From positions 124,001 to 188,000 of the forward strand of contig NZ_JAHBBH010000002.1 of the NCBI RefSeq assembly GCF_019331735.1: DNA of 64,000 nucleotides, written 5' to 3'. Within the stretch, counting starts at the first letter, position 1. Each line of letters opens with the position of its first letter. This DNA is from Bifidobacterium miconis. Lineage in GTDB: Bacteria; Actinomycetota; Actinomycetes; Actinomycetales; Bifidobacteriaceae. Below, piece after piece: positions 44,193-52,017 of the stretch. The notes under the pieces are model-generated. The model did not search any database. It was not told the DNA's origin and worked only from the letters and a program-made list of their open reading frames with translations. The position numbers and the translations under genes are program-made.

Positions 44193-44597
44193 CTACTTGG
44201 CCAGCTTCGCGTACTCGTCGGCGGTGAGCAGGTCGGGCTCGTCGTCGTCGAGCTCGATCTTGAGGATCCACCCCTCGCCGTACGGATCGTTGGTGATCAC
44301 GCTCGGATCGTCCGCGGCCTCGCGGTTCACGTAACGCACCGTGCCGGACACCGGGCAGATCAGCGGCTGGACGGCCTTGGCCGACTCGAGCTCGACGATC
44401 TCGTCGCCGGCCTCGACGCGCGTGCCGGTTTCCGGCAAATCGACGAACACGAGTTCGCCCATCTGGTTGGCCGCGTATTCGGTGATGCCGACGAGCGCGG
44501 GCGAGACGGATTCGTCCACCCACACATGCTCCTCGGAATACGACAGATGCTCGGGGACTTCAAGGTTCAGCGGCTGTTCTTCGTTGTTTTCGCTCAT
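44193..44597 (-). CDS. gcvH: Glycine cleavage system H protein (lipoyl carrier)
   Basis: This 134-residue lipoyl-domain protein has lipoyl-lysine in VELESAKAV and the typical LVFVDLPETGTRVEAGDE and GEGWILKIEL motifs. ATG 44597 with AGGGTAG upstream is the start (a GTG two codons before is possible). gcvP and gcvT are not nearby, so it may serve as a stand-alone lipoyl carrier. The lipoate ligase at 37970 is the probable modifying enzyme. Confidence 0.96.
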   Translation of the reverse strand: MSENNEEQPLNLEVPEHLSYSEEHVWVDESVSPALVGITEYAANQMGELVFVDLPETGTRVEAGDEIVELESAKAVQPLICPVSGTVRYVNREAADDPSVITNDPYGEGWILKIELDDDEPDLLTADEYAKLAK

Positions 44598-44657
44598 GGT
44601 CACTACCCTACCTTACGAACGCCGGGACGCGCGCCGGACGCGGGGCACGCCCGCGTC

Positions 44658-45755
44658 CTACAGCTCGCGCCCGTACCATTCCTCGATCATGTACCGTGCG
44701 ATCGTGGCCTTGCCGGGAGCCGCCATGCGCCCGGAAATCAGCTCGTTCGTGTATTCGTCGCGGGTCACCCAGCGCGCGATCGCGGTTTCCTCGCCGTCGA
44801 CGTGCACGTCGGTGGTCAGCGCGTGCGCCTTGAACGCCATCATCAGCGACGCGGGGAACGGCCACGGCTGCGAGCCGAGGTAGCGCACCTCGCCGAGCTT
44901 CAGCCCGACCTCCTCGAGCGCCTCGCGGCGGGCCGCGTGCTCGAGGTTCTCGCCGGCCTCCACGAATCCCGCGGACACCGAGTACAGCCGCGCGTCCTTC
45001 CACGCCTTGTTGTGCTGCAGCAGCAGGCGGTCCTCGCCGTCGACGATCGCGGTGATCACGGCCGGTTCGACGCGCGGGAACAGGAGCCGCCTGCCGTCAG
45101 CCTCGTTTGTGCAGCGCTGCGCCCAGCCGCCCATCGCGGGTTCGACCGGCGCGCCGCAGGTCGGGCAGAACCGCTGGCGATTGTGCCAGATGCTCAGCGT
45201 GATCGCGCTGGTCGCCTGCCCCGCCTCGCGCGCGGAGGCATGCGGCGCGAATCCGCGCAGGTCGACCCAGTCGAAACGTCCGACGGCCTGTTCGAGCAGG
45301 CTCTGGTGCGCCGCGGAAACCGGCGCCGTGTCCGGCCGCTCGTCGAACGCGTCGTCCGCGCCGTTGCCGGCCGAATCCGGCACGTCGGGCCGCGCCGAGG
45401 CCGCCGCGGATTCGACGCGGGTGATGTCGACGGCGATGACGTGCTCGTCGCGTTCGCCGCCGTAGCCGCCGAGGAACATGGCGACGGCCTGCGGATGGGC
45501 CGCGAGTTCGGCGGTCAGGTACGCGCCCGGCAGCGTGGCGAGCCGCATGTGCACGTGCTCGTAGTCGACGATCGCGCCCTGCCCTTTGGGCACGGCGATG
45601 CGACCGGACCGCGTGAGGATGACTTTCGTGGCCGGTTCGGCCAGCAGCGAGGGGATGAGGTCCGGCTCGCCGCGGCGTTCGGTCTGATAGTCGATGTCGC
45701 CTTGCGCGAGCGGCAGGAACGGCAGCGCTTGGGTGAGCGCCAGCGGTGAAAACAT
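44658..45755 (-). CDS. nudC: NAD(+)/NADH diphosphatase (NudC-like Nudix hydrolase)
   Basis: This 365-residue protein splits NADH or NAD into NMN(H) and AMP; NudC also decaps NAD-capped RNA. It has the zinc ribbon start CPTCGAPVEP, the Nudix box GFVEAGENLEHAARREALEE and the NADH-specific SQPWPFPASLM motif. Only three of the usual four zinc-ribbon cysteines are seen (the fourth position lies in NEADGRRL). The N-terminal half is divergent and has an acidic insert near residues 115-150. The start at 45755 has AAGGAAG. It lies 60 bp upstream of gcvH. Confidence 0.94.
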   Translation of the reverse strand: MFSPLALTQALPFLPLAQGDIDYQTERRGEPDLIPSLLAEPATKVILTRSGRIAVPKGQGAIVDYEHVHMRLATLPGAYLTAELAAHPQAVAMFLGGYGGERDEHVIAVDITRVESAAASARPDVPDSAGNGADDAFDERPDTAPVSAAHQSLLEQAVGRFDWVDLRGFAPHASAREAGQATSAITLSIWHNRQRFCPTCGAPVEPAMGGWAQRCTNEADGRRLLFPRVEPAVITAIVDGEDRLLLQHNKAWKDARLYSVSAGFVEAGENLEHAARREALEEVGLKLGEVRYLGSQPWPFPASLMMAFKAHALTTDVHVDGEETAIARWVTRDEYTNELISGRMAAPGKATIARYMIEEWYGREL

Positions 45756-45857
45756 GATGATTACTTCCTTCCGACGATGTCGCCGACGATCATGGTCCGT
45801 CTGCGTTGCGATGCGCGGCGCGCGCCGATGCGACCGGCGCCGCCGACGACGCGAGGC

Positions 45858-46772
45858 TCAGCCGACGCGCCGCATCAGGTCGACGAGCGCGGCCGCGACG
45901 GTGGCGGGATGCTCGGTCGCGCTGAAATGGCCGCAGTCGGCGATTTCGGTGTAGGTGACGTCCGTGCCGGTCATCGCGTCCGCGACGGCGCGCATGACGG
46001 ACGGCGGGCTGAACGGGTCGCGGTCGCCGCCGATCACCGCGGCCGGAGCAGTGACGAGCGGCAGCTGGTCGTTGAGGTCGGGGCGTCCAGCGGCCATGCG
46101 CTGACGCCATGCGATGCCCTCGGGACGCTGGTCGCGGATCCACCGCGCGAACAGCGCCTTGCCGGTGTCGGAGCGCTTGAAGCTCGAATCCGCGTCTGTA
46201 GCGTCGGCGAAGTGCATCACCGGATCGACCGTATGGCCGCTGTCGCAAGCCTCAGCCACGCGCACGCGATTCGCTCGCTGCGCCGGCGCGTCGGCGTCGC
46301 CCTTCGTGTCGCACATCGCGAATCCGGCCACGGCGTCCGGGTGGCGCCGCTGGATGTCGAGGATCACGTAGCCGCCCATGGACAGGCCCGCCCATACGGC
46401 CTTCTCATATCCGGCCTCGCGCAGCAGCGCGACGTACGCGTCGGCCAGCAGGTCGAGCGCATGCTCGTACGCGCCGTCCGCGGCCGCTCCCCCGGCGGCG
46501 AGCGCCACGGACGAGGCCTCATCGTCGCCGGCCGGCGCGCCGGCCGCAGCGTCCAAGCCCGGAATCGGACTGTCACCCGCGCCCGGCATGTCTGGCGCCC
46601 ACACGGCGAAGCGCGGCAGCCCGGCCGCGTCCGCCTGCCGGATGATCTCGGCCGCGCAGTCGTCCCACATGCGGTGGTCCACCGGGAACGCGTGGACGAG
46701 CACCAGCGGCGCGGACGCGCCGTCGCCGTCGCGGTACACGTTGTTCTTCAGTTGAAAAGTCTGCAATGTCAT
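45858..46772 (-). CDS. Alpha/beta hydrolase
   Basis: This 304-residue alpha/beta hydrolase has the oxyanion-type motif LVLVHAFPVDHRMWDDC, nucleophile Ser in WAGLSMGGYVILD, Asp in IGGDRDPFSPPSVM and His in DCGHFSATEHP. The triad looks intact. An Ala/Gly-rich insertion (about 75-105) is unusual. The substrate is unknown; it resembles 3-oxoadipate enol-lactonase-like and carboxylesterase members. ATG 46772 follows GGAAAG. No signal peptide is present. Confidence 0.9.
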   Translation of the reverse strand: MTLQTFQLKNNVYRDGDGASAPLVLVHAFPVDHRMWDDCAAEIIRQADAAGLPRFAVWAPDMPGAGDSPIPGLDAAAGAPAGDDEASSVALAAGGAAADGAYEHALDLLADAYVALLREAGYEKAVWAGLSMGGYVILDIQRRHPDAVAGFAMCDTKGDADAPAQRANRVRVAEACDSGHTVDPVMHFADATDADSSFKRSDTGKALFARWIRDQRPEGIAWRQRMAAGRPDLNDQLPLVTAPAAVIGGDRDPFSPPSVMRAVADAMTGTDVTYTEIADCGHFSATEHPATVAAALVDLMRRVG

Positions 46773-46818
46773 ATCTGCTTTCCGTGTAACGGCCCGCCTT
46801 CGGCCCTGCAATTACGGA

Positions 46819-46904
46819 CTCGCCTACGGCGAGGCTCAATCCGACCTTCGCTCACCTACCGGTTCGCTCAGGCTAGGCCTACGAACAGTCCACCGGACTG
46901 TTCG
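46819..46904. repeat. Modular hairpin repeat (AGTCCACYGGACT family), copy 2
   Basis: The hairpin CTCGCCTACGGCGAG (46819-46833) and the long hairpin CGAACAGTCC...GGACTGTTCG (46882-46904) lie between the hydrolase and the following gene. The latter matches the 23314-23338 hairpin in its core GTCCAC-YGGAC but has different, still complementary, arms. Confidence 0.6.
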
Positions 46905-46905
46905 C

Positions 46906-47532
46906 TTAACGGCCTAGCCATGCCAATGCCCGGCGCACGATGTCGCCATGGCCGTTGACCATCTGGCCGATGAACGTTTCCATCATGTCGCCGTGCGGAT
47001 CCACCCATTCCACGTCGAGCGTCTCGTCCTGCGGCTTGCAGTCGCCGGCGATCGGCACCACGTAGCACAGCGCGATCGCGTGCTGGCGCGGATCGTAGTA
47101 TTCGCTGACCCCCGGGGTCGGGAAGAACTCGGCCACGCAGAACGGCTGCAGGCTCTGCGGCAGCACGGGCAGCGCGATGTCGCCGAGGTCCTTGGCGACG
47201 TTGCGGGCGATCGCCTCGCGCAGCGTCTCGTGGAAGAGCACGCGGCCGGTGATCAGCGTGCGTTCGATCGACCCGTCGTCGGAGACGCGCAGCAGCGAGC
47301 CGACCTGCGCGACACGGCCGAGATCGTCGGTGCGCACCGGCACGATCTCGACGTACGCGATCGGCATCTGCCGGCGGGCGCGATCGATGTCGGCCGGCCC
47401 GAGCCACCCCGGAGGGTTCCCACGGCCGGTCCCGTGGATGAAATCCTCGGGCGTGATGTTGTCGAATTCCCCGCGGCGACGGCCCGCGTCGAAGTCGCCC
47501 TCGTCGGGCACCTCATCATTCATGACTGGCAT
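46906..47532 (-). CDS. Nudix-like protein, DUF4916 family
   Basis: This 208-residue cytoplasmic protein resembles the DUF4916 group of Nudix-fold proteins, with IAYVEIVPVRTDDLGRVAQV, RTLITGRVLFHETLREAIAR in the Nudix-box position, and DVEWVDPHGDM. A full Nudix consensus (REXXEE) is not present, so catalysis is uncertain. The ATG at 47532 lies 7 nt after a GATAAT -10 box (47540-47545) and lacks a ribosome site, implying a leaderless mRNA; ATG 47541 would fall inside that -10 box. The stop abuts a hairpin repeat. It is divergent from trxA. Confidence 0.75.
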   Translation of the reverse strand: MPVMNDEVPDEGDFDAGRRRGEFDNITPEDFIHGTGRGNPPGWLGPADIDRARRQMPIAYVEIVPVRTDDLGRVAQVGSLLRVSDDGSIERTLITGRVLFHETLREAIARNVAKDLGDIALPVLPQSLQPFCVAEFFPTPGVSEYYDPRQHAIALCYVVPIAGDCKPQDETLDVEWVDPHGDMMETFIGQMVNGHGDIVRRALAWLGR

Positions 47533-47709
47533 GGCTCCCATTATCACCCGCTTTCGTTGCGCGGCGCGCGACCGCCTCGCACAGCGAAACGCGACACTCG
47601 GATTTTTCGGCTTTGGGTGGAAGTTGTTGAGTGGTGCTGACATGCTGGTGTTTAGGCTATGTCTACAGGGGATAGGCTCAGCACAGCAAATATAAAGGAG
47701 AAAGAAACC

Positions 47710-48075
47710 ATGGCAACCGTTGCAGTCACCACCAAGGATTTCGAACAGACGATTTCCGACAACGAGCTGGTGCTCGTCGATTTCTGGGCCACGTGGTGCG
47801 GCCCGTGCCGCGCGTTCGGCCCGGTGTTCGAGAAGGCGAGCGAGGCGAATCCGGACATCGTGTTCGCCAAGGTCGACATCGACGAGAACCAGGAGCTCGC
47901 GACCGCGGCCGGCATTCAGGCCGTGCCGACGCTCATGATCACCAAGAAGGGCCAGGTCGTCTTCAAGCAGGCCGGCGCGCTGCGCGCCTCCGACCTCGAC
48001 GATCTGATCGCTCAGGCCCGTGGCCTCGATGTCAACGCCGCGCCGGCCGCCGCCGAGGAGCAGGCCGCCGAGTAA
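47710..48075 (+). CDS. trxA: Thioredoxin
   Basis: This 121-residue thioredoxin is a disulfide reductant with the redox-active WCGPCRAF, cis-proline segment AVPTLMI and DVDE-type start of beta-3 (KVDIDENQELAT). An Ala/Glu-rich tail (AAPAAAEEQAAE) extends the usual 105-110 residue fold. ATG 47710 follows AAGGAG closely; the open frame upstream is non-coding. It is followed by two strong hairpins. Confidence 0.98.
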   Translation: MATVAVTTKDFEQTISDNELVLVDFWATWCGPCRAFGPVFEKASEANPDIVFAKVDIDENQELATAAGIQAVPTLMITKKGQVVFKQAGALRASDLDDLIAQARGLDVNAAPAAAEEQAAE

Positions 48076-48085
48076 CGCCAGGCGG

Positions 48086-48122
48086 GCCGAGACGTTCACC
48101 CGGGCAGGGCGAACGTCTCGGC
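48086..48122 (+). terminator. First hairpin after trxA
   Basis: GCCGAGACGTTC and GAACGTCTCGGC (12 bp, perfect) start about 10 nt after the trxA stop. No T-run follows, so it may instead stabilise the 3' end. Confidence 0.55.
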
Positions 48123-48148
48123 GACAACCCGCAACGACACGCATGCGG

Positions 48149-48186
48149 TGCCGGGCCTGATCATCACCGATCAGGCCCGGCATTTC
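48149..48186 (+). terminator. Second hairpin after trxA, likely terminator
   Basis: TGCCGGGCCTGATC and GATCAGGCCCGGCA form a perfect 14-bp stem around ATCACC and are followed by TTT. Confidence 0.75.
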
Positions 48187-48310
48187 GCTGTTGTTGCCGC
48201 TCATCCGGCGAGCGGACTACACTGGACGGCAGTGTGCCAGTCCGCCGTCGTACTGCGAGTCGTACGTACGGCACCACCGGCAAGCATTATCCGATCGTCC
48301 AAGGAGCAAT

Positions 48311-49339
48311 ATGGCCAATCACCGCAGGCAGACGCCCACGCTGAAATCGTTGAGCAAACGTCAGTGGCTCAAGTTCGCGGCGATTCTCGCCGCAGTGGGC
48401 ATGCTTGCCGGCGCCGGCGTCATCTCCCGCAACTTCTACGTGACGGAGCACCGGGCGGCAACCGCCTCGCAGGTCTCCTCGTATTCGGCCACCGATTCCG
48501 ACGCCCTCGAGGTGTCCCGTGGCACGTCGCGCGAGGCGCTGCGCCACGCCGACAAGAACGCGTCCTACGTGACGGTGAAGGTCAACGGACAGTCCCGCAC
48601 GGTGCTCGGCTATCACTTCACCGACGTCAAGTCCGTGCTCGACGCGGGAGACATCACGCTCGAGCCGGACGACAAGGTGAGCCCGTCGCTGACCAGCGAG
48701 GTCAGCGAATCCACGGTGATCACCATCGAGCGCGCCGGCACGCAGGTGGAGACGAGCCAGGAGCCGATCGCGTTCAACACGGTGAAGAAGGAGACCGACG
48801 ACCTGCCGAAGGGCACCGAGAAGGTCGAGACCGAGGGCCAGAAGGGCGTGATGGAGATCACGAGCCTGGTCACCCGCTCCGGCGACACGGTCGTCTCGTC
48901 GAACGTGTTCACCTCCTACGTGAAGAAGGCCCCGGTCGACAAGGTGATCCTCGTCGGCACCGGCGTCGACACGACGGCCGAAACCGAATCGAACGCCGCC
49001 TCCGACACGGCCTCCGTGATCGGCACCACCACGCCTGTGGGCGACATGCAGCAGTGGGCGCACGACTACCTGCTCGCGAACGGCTATTCGGAATCCGACT
49101 TCACGGCCACCGTCTACATCATCAGCCACGAGTCCGGCTGGCGCGTGAACGCCACGAACGCCTCGTCGGGCGCGTACGGCCTCGCGCAGGCGCTGCCGGG
49201 CAGCAAGATGGCCTCCGCGGGCGCGGACTGGGCCACGAACTACCAGACGCAGCTCAAGTGGTTCTGGAACTACTGCGCCAGCCGCTACGGCTCGATTCAG
49301 GGCGCGTACAACTTCTGGGTCGCCAACAACTGGTACTGA
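48311..49339 (+). CDS. Secreted G5/lytic-transglycosylase protein, Rpf-like
   Basis: This 342-residue cell-wall enzyme has a basic N-terminus and one signal/anchor helix (about 21-40). It then has a DUF348-like domain (VTVKVNGQSRTVLGYHFTDV), a G5 domain (about 155-225, EPIAFNTVKKETDDLPKGTE) and a C-terminal transglycosylase/Rpf-like fold (IISHESGWRVNATNASSGAY with the catalytic Glu, GLAQALPGSKMA, ASRYGSIQGAYNFW). It probably cleaves peptidoglycan during growth or separation. ATG 48311 has AAGGAG 4-5 nt upstream. Confidence 0.92.
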   Translation: MANHRRQTPTLKSLSKRQWLKFAAILAAVGMLAGAGVISRNFYVTEHRAATASQVSSYSATDSDALEVSRGTSREALRHADKNASYVTVKVNGQSRTVLGYHFTDVKSVLDAGDITLEPDDKVSPSLTSEVSESTVITIERAGTQVETSQEPIAFNTVKKETDDLPKGTEKVETEGQKGVMEITSLVTRSGDTVVSSNVFTSYVKKAPVDKVILVGTGVDTTAETESNAASDTASVIGTTTPVGDMQQWAHDYLLANGYSESDFTATVYIISHESGWRVNATNASSGAYGLAQALPGSKMASAGADWATNYQTQLKWFWNYCASRYGSIQGAYNFWVANNWY

Positions 49340-49576
49340 TCCGCGGTTCGCGTCGCGGGCGCGCATTGAGGGGGCCGTCGGTGCAAACCGGCGGCCCTTG
49401 CCGTATCCGGTCCGCATCCAGTCTGTAGCCAGCCCGCATCCAGCCGCGGCTCATGCACGTGCAGGCCTTGTCGCGGCACGTGCATTCGCCGTCGGGGAAG
49501 CCCGCGCGACCCCGCGACGAAGTGCTACCGTAGTAGTTCAATGCCCCCGTATCCGTTCGCCTCGAAGGAGGGCCCT

Positions 49577-49999
49577 ATGACATTCAACCGGTACATCGCC
49601 TTCAGAATGGTGCTGGAGGTCGTCGGCGCGGTCTCCTGCGCCGTGCTCGTGTTCGTCAAGAACGATCTGGCCGGGTTCCTCGTCACCGGCGTGATCGCGC
49701 TGCTGTGGATCATCGGCGAGATCGTGGTGATCACGATGTTCAACCGCAGCAACCCGCGCACGGACGAACTGTCGGACCGCCACCAGTACGCGGCGGTGCG
49801 TTTCTCGTTCATGACGCTCGTCGGCGCGCTCACGATCATCGGATTCGCCGGCATGATCTCGTCGCTGGCGATGCACGCGCCGTGGCAGGTCAGCCCGATG
49901 CTGCTGCCCACGCTGGCGATGCTCGCGCTGTCGCTGTCGGACGCGCGCTACCTGTGGCTGGAGACCGACGGACTGCGCGGGGGTGATGATGAGGACTAG
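49577..49999 (+). CDS. Small four-helix membrane protein paired with XRE regulator
   Basis: This 140-residue protein has four predicted membrane helices (VLEVVGAVSCAVLVFV, GFLVTGVIALLWIIGEIVVI, FSFMTLVGALTIIGFAGMI, LLPTLAMLALSLSDARYLW). No known domain is recognised. It starts at 49577 after AAGGAGG. Its 3' end overlaps an XRE regulator gene by 14 bp. Such membrane-protein/XRE pairs (DUF2178-like) are common in Gram-positive bacteria; the role is unknown. Confidence 0.8.
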   Translation: MTFNRYIAFRMVLEVVGAVSCAVLVFVKNDLAGFLVTGVIALLWIIGEIVVITMFNRSNPRTDELSDRHQYAAVRFSFMTLVGALTIIGFAGMISSLAMHAPWQVSPMLLPTLAMLALSLSDARYLWLETDGLRGGDDED

Positions 50000-50210
50000 T
50001 CTCAAGCTGCGCCGCATGGAGCGTGGGATGAAGCAGTCCGATCTCGCCGATCTGGTCAACGTTCGCCGCGAGACGATCGGCCGGCTTGAACAGGGCCAGT
50101 ACTGTCCGTCGCTCAGGCTTGCGATGGACATCGCCAAGATCTTCGACACCACCGTCGAGGACCTGTTCAGTTTCGACGACGAAACCGACTCCCCCTCCCC
50201 CGCCAAATAG
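49986..50210 (+). CDS. Small XRE-family (Cro/CI-like) regulator
   Basis: This 74-residue protein is essentially one helix-turn-helix (LKLRRMERGMKQSDLADLVN, RRETIGRLEQGQYCPSLRLA, FDTTVEDLFSF). It matches the YozG/short XRE class that goes with small membrane proteins. Start codons at 49983 (GTG), 49986 and 49989 are all possible. It overlaps the membrane protein gene, so the two are co-translated. Confidence 0.9.
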   Translation: MMRTSLKLRRMERGMKQSDLADLVNVRRETIGRLEQGQYCPSLRLAMDIAKIFDTTVEDLFSFDDETDSPSPAK

Positions 50211-50240
50211 GGACGACTATAGCCTATAGCGCGCCTCGCA

Positions 50241-50277
50241 GGCCCCCTCGGCTGAGGGGGCCGTCAGCGCAGCTGAC
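50241..50277. repeat. GCTCCCTC-family hairpin repeat, two-hairpin copy B
   Basis: GGCCCCCTCGGCTGAGGGGGCC (50241-50262) is directly followed by GTCAGCGCAGCTGAC (50263-50277) and CTGGAGGAG, the same module order as at 28025 but without hairpins 3 and 4. Confidence 0.7.
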
Positions 50278-50482
50278 TGGAGGAGTGCCTCACTCGATCA
50301 CCGCCGATCCCGAGATAAGCCATCCAATATTTGGCCATACATGCCCCTCTTCGGCGTGTCGCGGGGCATTTTCGTCGAAATTCATCTCACGTTCACGCAG
50401 AATCGTTGGAATTCCAACGATTCGCACACAATCTACCAAAAAATCAACGTGTGCGGACATTGTCGCATCGCGTGATGCCGTT

Positions 50483-50509
50483 GTCACCTCGTGTGACGGC
50501 GATGTCACA
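50483..50509 (+). promoter_or_regulatory. Overlapping palindromes, candidate Crp/GlxR-type operator
   Basis: GTCAC (50483-50487), TGTGAC (50492-50497) and GTCACA (50504-50509) form two overlapping inverted repeats. TGTGAC-N6-GTCACA is a perfect palindrome resembling Crp/GlxR sites but two bases longer in spacing than TGTGA-N6-TCACA. It lies about 130 bp upstream of the surface-protein start. Confidence 0.4.
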
Positions 50510-50641
50510 TACCCCCGTTCCGCCGGGAAACCGGGACTTGCACCGGTCGAAACCGTGAGTATAGTAATCGGCAGCACCAAGGAATTGGGGAAACTTAAGG
50601 ACTTCGTGCTGATGCACAACAATGATTTGTGGAGGTTCATT

Positions 50642-51163
50642 ATGAAGAAGAAGATCGTGGCCCTGCTGGCCGCCATCGCTACTGTTTTCGGTTTCGGCTT
50701 CGCTTCCAGCGTTGCCATGGCTGACGATTACGGCATCACCGGCTCCGTCTCCGGCAGCGTCGTGACCCTGTCCGCTCCGGCCGGCACCTTCGCCGCCAAC
50801 GAGGAGCTGTCCATCACCGTGGACGACACCTACGTCTCCAACGTCACCTTCGCCGCCGACAAGACCTACACCGGCAACGCTCACGCTGATGGCTCTGCCA
50901 CCATCGAGCTGACCCTCACCGACGCTGCTCTGGCCAACGGCTACACCGCGACCTACACCGTCAAGGGCCTGACCTCCGGCAAGACCTACACCGCTTCCGT
51001 GACCGCTCCGGCCACCGGCAAGGGTGGTGTCGCCTCCGGCGCCGATTCCAACGCGACCACCGCTGAGACCGGTGCCGCCATCGCTCCGTACGCCGTTGCC
51101 GTCGCTCTGCTGGCCGCCGCTGGCATCGCCGTCTTCGCCGTGCGCAAGACCTCCGTTCGCTGA
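50642..51163 (+). CDS. Secreted, wall- or membrane-anchored surface protein, probably highly expressed
   Basis: This 173-residue protein has a signal peptide (MKKKIVALLAAIATVFGFGF, cleavage near AMA-DDYG), a beta-rich domain (TLSAPAGTFAANEELSITVD, YTATYTVKGLTSGKTYTASV), and a C-terminal sorting-like end: TAETG, a hydrophobic stretch (IAPYAVAVALLAAAGIAVF) and RK. The motif departs from LPXTG, so sortase attachment is uncertain. Codon use favours GCT, GGC and ACC, unlike its neighbours and as in highly expressed genes. ATG 50642 follows GGAGG. It has a strong terminator. Its ligand or role is unknown. Confidence 0.88.
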   Translation: MKKKIVALLAAIATVFGFGFASSVAMADDYGITGSVSGSVVTLSAPAGTFAANEELSITVDDTYVSNVTFAADKTYTGNAHADGSATIELTLTDAALANGYTATYTVKGLTSGKTYTASVTAPATGKGGVASGADSNATTAETGAAIAPYAVAVALLAAAGIAVFAVRKTSVR

Positions 51164-51189
51164 ATTCATTCAGCGTAGCTGATCTTTTC

Positions 51190-51218
51190 AAGACCCCGGG
51201 CTTGCTCGGGGTCTTTTT
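51190..51218 (+). terminator. Terminator of surface protein gene
   Basis: The stem AAGACCCC / GGGGTCTT is followed by a T-run (TCTTTTT), 27 nt after the stop. Confidence 0.92.
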
Positions 51219-51295
51219 GTATGCCTCCAGTGAATCTTCCGCGATCGTCCAGCCGTTGTCCGGGCGATCATCGTCACGAATAGTATGGTGAAATC

Positions 51296-51835
51296 ATGAA
51301 AGTACTGTTTGTCTGCACCGGCAATATCTGCCGTTCTCCGATGGGCGAGCTGCTGCTCCCCCGCTACTTCGACGACCCGTCCATCACAGCCGACAGCGCG
51401 GGCACGCGCGGGCTCGTCGACCATGAGATCGACCCGTCGAGCGCGAAGCTGCTCGCGGCCGACGGCATCGACTCGAGCGCGTTCCGTTCCAAGCGCATCA
51501 CGCCGCAGCTCGCGAACGACGCCGACCTCATCCTGTGCTTCGAGCCGCACCAGCGGCAGGACATCGCCACGCTCGCGCCGCGCGCCGGCCGCCACACGTT
51601 CCTGCTGACCGACTTCGCGAACATGTGCACCTACTGTGCCCAGCAGGGCTATCTGGAGGGCTCCACGCAGCCCGAGCACATCGCGTCGGTCATCGACAAC
51701 GCCTCGATGATCCGTCCGATGCTGCCCGCGCCGCTGACCATCGAGGATCCGCACCGCAAGGAATTCCCGGTCTTCCAGAAGGCCCACGACCAGATCTGCC
51801 AGGCGCTGTCCATCATCGCCAACGCCACCAAGTAG
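51296..51835 (+). CDS. Low-molecular-weight protein tyrosine phosphatase
   Basis: This 179-residue LMW-PTP has the N-terminal P-loop CTGNICRSP (CX5RS) at residues 7-15 and the C-terminal DP loop region EDPHRKEFPV. It dephosphorylates protein tyrosines; in exopolysaccharide loci it resets BY-kinases. The convergent neighbour is a fused Wzz/BY-kinase with a tyrosine tail, so it is the natural partner. A Cys pair (MCTYCAQQG) in the middle is unusual. ATG 51296 is the start. Confidence 0.93.
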   Translation: MKVLFVCTGNICRSPMGELLLPRYFDDPSITADSAGTRGLVDHEIDPSSAKLLAADGIDSSAFRSKRITPQLANDADLILCFEPHQRQDIATLAPRAGRHTFLLTDFANMCTYCAQQGYLEGSTQPEHIASVIDNASMIRPMLPAPLTIEDPHRKEFPVFQKAHDQICQALSIIANATK

Positions 51836-51845
51836 TCTTTCTGCC

Positions 51846-51880
51846 GCTCCCCTTGTTAGGGGAGCTGTCGCGGCAGCGAC
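51846..51880. repeat. GCTCCCTC-family hairpin repeat, copy C
   Basis: GCTCCCCTTGTTAGGGGAGC (51846-51865) is followed by GTCGCGGCAGCGAC (51867-51880) and TGAGGG. It lies directly after the phosphatase stop. Confidence 0.7.
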
Positions 51881-51956
51881 TGAGGGCACCAAAGGCCTCA
51901 AGGCCGGGTGGGCATGCACACGGTGCGTCCACTGCGCGCATGCCCTCCATACGACG

Positions 51957-51988
51957 AAGGCCCCTCTCCGATTCCGGAGAGGGGCCTT
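51957..51988. terminator. Bidirectional terminator between LMW-PTP and BY-kinase genes
   Basis: AAGGCCCCTCTCCG and CGGAGAGGGGCCTT form a perfect 14-bp stem with loop ATTC, between convergent genes. The T-runs are short on both sides. Confidence 0.75.
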
Positions 51989-52017
51989 CTTGATGTTCCG
52001 ACAAAGAACGTCGGGAC

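Larger units (their letters stand above)
50211..50641. other. 431-bp regulatory region upstream of surface protein
   Basis: This interval holds a two-hairpin repeat (50241-50277), overlapping inverted repeats of GTCAC/GTGAC type (50483-50509) and a probable long 5' leader for the gene at 50642. A frame is open through it in the same register as that gene, but it has no ribosome site and atypical codons, so I treat it as non-coding. Confidence 0.55.

Noticed and set aside
50285-50641. N-terminal extension of the surface protein gene from 50285
   Set aside because: The ATG at 50642 begins a normal signal peptide and has GGAGG; the upstream part is regulatory DNA.
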